Shown here one piece after another: positions 5,890 to 6,708 of a stretch of DNA of 6,708 nt (positions are counted from its first letter, which is position 1; the number at the start of each line of letters is the position of its first letter). Under the pieces are notes generated by a model. It was given only the letters and a program-made list of their open reading frames with translations, was not told the origin of the DNA and made no database searches. The DNA is from UBA8752 sp042095055. Its GTDB lineage: Bacteria > Bacteroidota > Bacteroidia > Flavobacteriales_D > Sanyastnellaceae. The stretch is taken from NCBI GenBank assembly GCA_042095055.1, contig JBELBZ010000064.1, positions 1-6,708 of the forward strand. Reading direction: 5' to 3'. The position numbers and the translations under genes were made by a program.

Positions 5890-6594
5890 ATGAACAAGAC
5901 ATTTACCCTCCTCGTCGCCGTGGCCCTGTCCTTCGGCGCATCGGCCCAGACTTGGGTCAACTGGGACTTTACTGTGCCAGCTGACAAGCAGGAAGAATTC
6001 AATGCCGTGTGGGCCAAATTCATGGCCAGCGAAACTGGCAAGGCCCTTCCAATGTGTTTCGTGAGTCAACACGAAATGGGGGAAGCCACCCACAACACCT
6101 CGATTTCCTTTATTGGTGAAAGCGCCGACGCGTTGGCCCCCCTGTTCGATTACGCCGCCATCATGCAGAGCCCCGAGTGGATGGAGCCCTTTATGTGGTT
6201 CGGAATGAATGCGGATCCCTACCGCACCCAGACTGGATACCAGATTGCAGCTTCTGCGCAGAAAGAAGGCAATGGTTATCAAGCTTTTTGGGGCGTTGAA
6301 GTGGCCGATCCCATGGCAACAGCTGGCGCTTTCCAGCAGTTGATTGCCGATTCACAGCCATTGATGGACGAGTACAATGTGGAAATCGCGTTGCACCAGG
6401 TCTTGGCCGGTCAGCCCGGGGCCATTACCCACTACATCGGCGGCAACTTCAAGGACTACGCCACTTTTATCAAGGCCTCGCAGGTCATGTACCAGTCTGA
6501 AGGCTTCGGCAAGTTTGCCATGGCCACCCAGGCCAACGTGAACCCCCTCACCTACACGCGAACCATCATGGGCGCTTGGAATACAGGTGAGTAA
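5890..6594 (+). CDS. Exported protein of unknown function, likely two tandem alpha/beta domains
   Basis: This 234-residue protein starts with a clear signal peptide (MNKTFTLLVAVALSFGASA, cut after residue 19), so it is periplasmic or secreted. It has no lipobox, no T9SS domain and no membrane segment beyond the signal. The mature part looks like two copies of a domain of about 100 residues (22-118 and 131-230). Residues 58-101 align with 166-209 without gaps at an offset of 108, matching H61/H169, IG 75-76/183-184, A83/A191, M92/M200, E96/E204 and F101/F209. Each copy starts with a beta-strand-like segment (VNWDFTVPADKQEEF; FWGVEVADPMATAGAF) followed by a helix, which recalls dimeric alpha/beta-barrel folds. 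I recognise no catalytic motif. The start codon follows A-rich sequence (CCAATACA) with no Shine-Dalgarno. It is a single-gene unit closed by the terminator at 6656-6684. Confidence 0.9.
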   Translation: MNKTFTLLVAVALSFGASAQTWVNWDFTVPADKQEEFNAVWAKFMASETGKALPMCFVSQHEMGEATHNTSISFIGESADALAPLFDYAAIMQSPEWMEPFMWFGMNADPYRTQTGYQIAASAQKEGNGYQAFWGVEVADPMATAGAFQQLIADSQPLMDEYNVEIALHQVLAGQPGAITHYIGGNFKDYATFIKASQVMYQSEGFGKFAMATQANVNPLTYTRTIMGAWNTGE

Positions 6595-6605
6595 TCCTTC
6601 AATTG

Positions 6606-6647
6606 GACGGTTTATGTGTTGACAGATTGTCCAGTCTCAACACCGTC
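6606..6647 (+). other. Imperfect hairpin in the 3' untranslated region
   Basis: An inner stem GTGTTGA (6616-6622) with TCAACAC (6637-6643) is extended by GACG (6606-6609) with CGTC (6644-6647) across a one-sided 6-base bulge. It lies between the stop codon and the terminator and may protect the mRNA 3' end or form part of a 3'-derived RNA. Confidence 0.4.
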
Positions 6648-6655
6648 TAACGGAG

Positions 6656-6684
6656 AAGCCCGGCCCTTGTGCCGGGCTTTTTTT
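6656..6684 (+). terminator. Intrinsic terminator after the exported-protein gene
   Basis: A 9-bp perfect stem (AAGCCCGGC at 6656-6664, GCCGGGCTT at 6671-6679) with a 6-base loop runs into seven T (6678-6684). It starts 61 bases after the stop codon. Its stem arms are the same as the inner nine pairs of the terminator at 4079-4104. The last 24 bases of the window after it hold nothing I can name. Confidence 0.9.
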
Positions 6685-6708
6685 GTGCCACACCATTTCC
6701 GCTGCGCG

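Overview
The window looks like part of a Bacteroidota chromosome. Three things point there: a C-terminal type IX secretion (T9SS) sorting domain on the 808-residue protein, a TonB-dependent receptor with the carboxypeptidase-regulatory-like N-terminal domain typical of this phylum, and start codons preceded by A-rich sequence with no clear Shine-Dalgarno motif. The DNA is GC-rich for the phylum, most visibly in the receptor gene. The secreted protein's GCxDPxAxNYD-type Cys repeats are common in marine Flavobacteriales and related groups, but I cannot assign a genus. No rRNA, tRNA, CRISPR array, insertion sequence or phage gene was seen.

Layout. (1) Bases 1-1238, minus strand: the first 412 residues of a TonB-dependent outer-membrane receptor whose C-terminus lies outside the window. 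(2) Bases 1256-1283: a strong GC hairpin in the 72-base gap between this gene and the next one upstream. (3) Bases 1311-3737, minus: an 808-residue secreted protein with a signal peptide, a cupredoxin domain with intact type-1 copper ligands, three tandem Cys-rich modules of about 170 residues, an Ig/PKD-like segment and a T9SS sorting domain. (4) Bases 3738-4149: a long intergenic region with a run of stem-loops ending in a terminator; on the plus strand this is a candidate structured small RNA. (5) Bases 4150-5676, minus: a SulP-family anion transporter with a STAS domain. (6) Bases 5677-5889: a divergent promoter region with an inverted repeat. (7) Bases 5890-6594, plus: a 234-residue exported protein of unknown function that looks like a tandem duplication of a small alpha/beta domain, followed by a terminator.

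How the genes may relate. The secreted cupredoxin protein and the receptor are on the same strand in close succession, so they may be co-transcribed past the intervening hairpin. A joint role, for example copper- or ligand-related capture at the surface, is only inference. The SulP gene and the 234-residue gene share a divergent promoter region, but no shared pathway is evident.

The most striking observation is compositional. The 808-residue protein has no lysine or arginine over 728 consecutive residues (22-749) but about 118 Asp/Glu by hand count. All remaining basic residues apart from R2 lie in the sorting domain. Its three modules also contain a repeated globular domain of about 115-130 residues, with regularly spaced cysteines, that I do not recognise.
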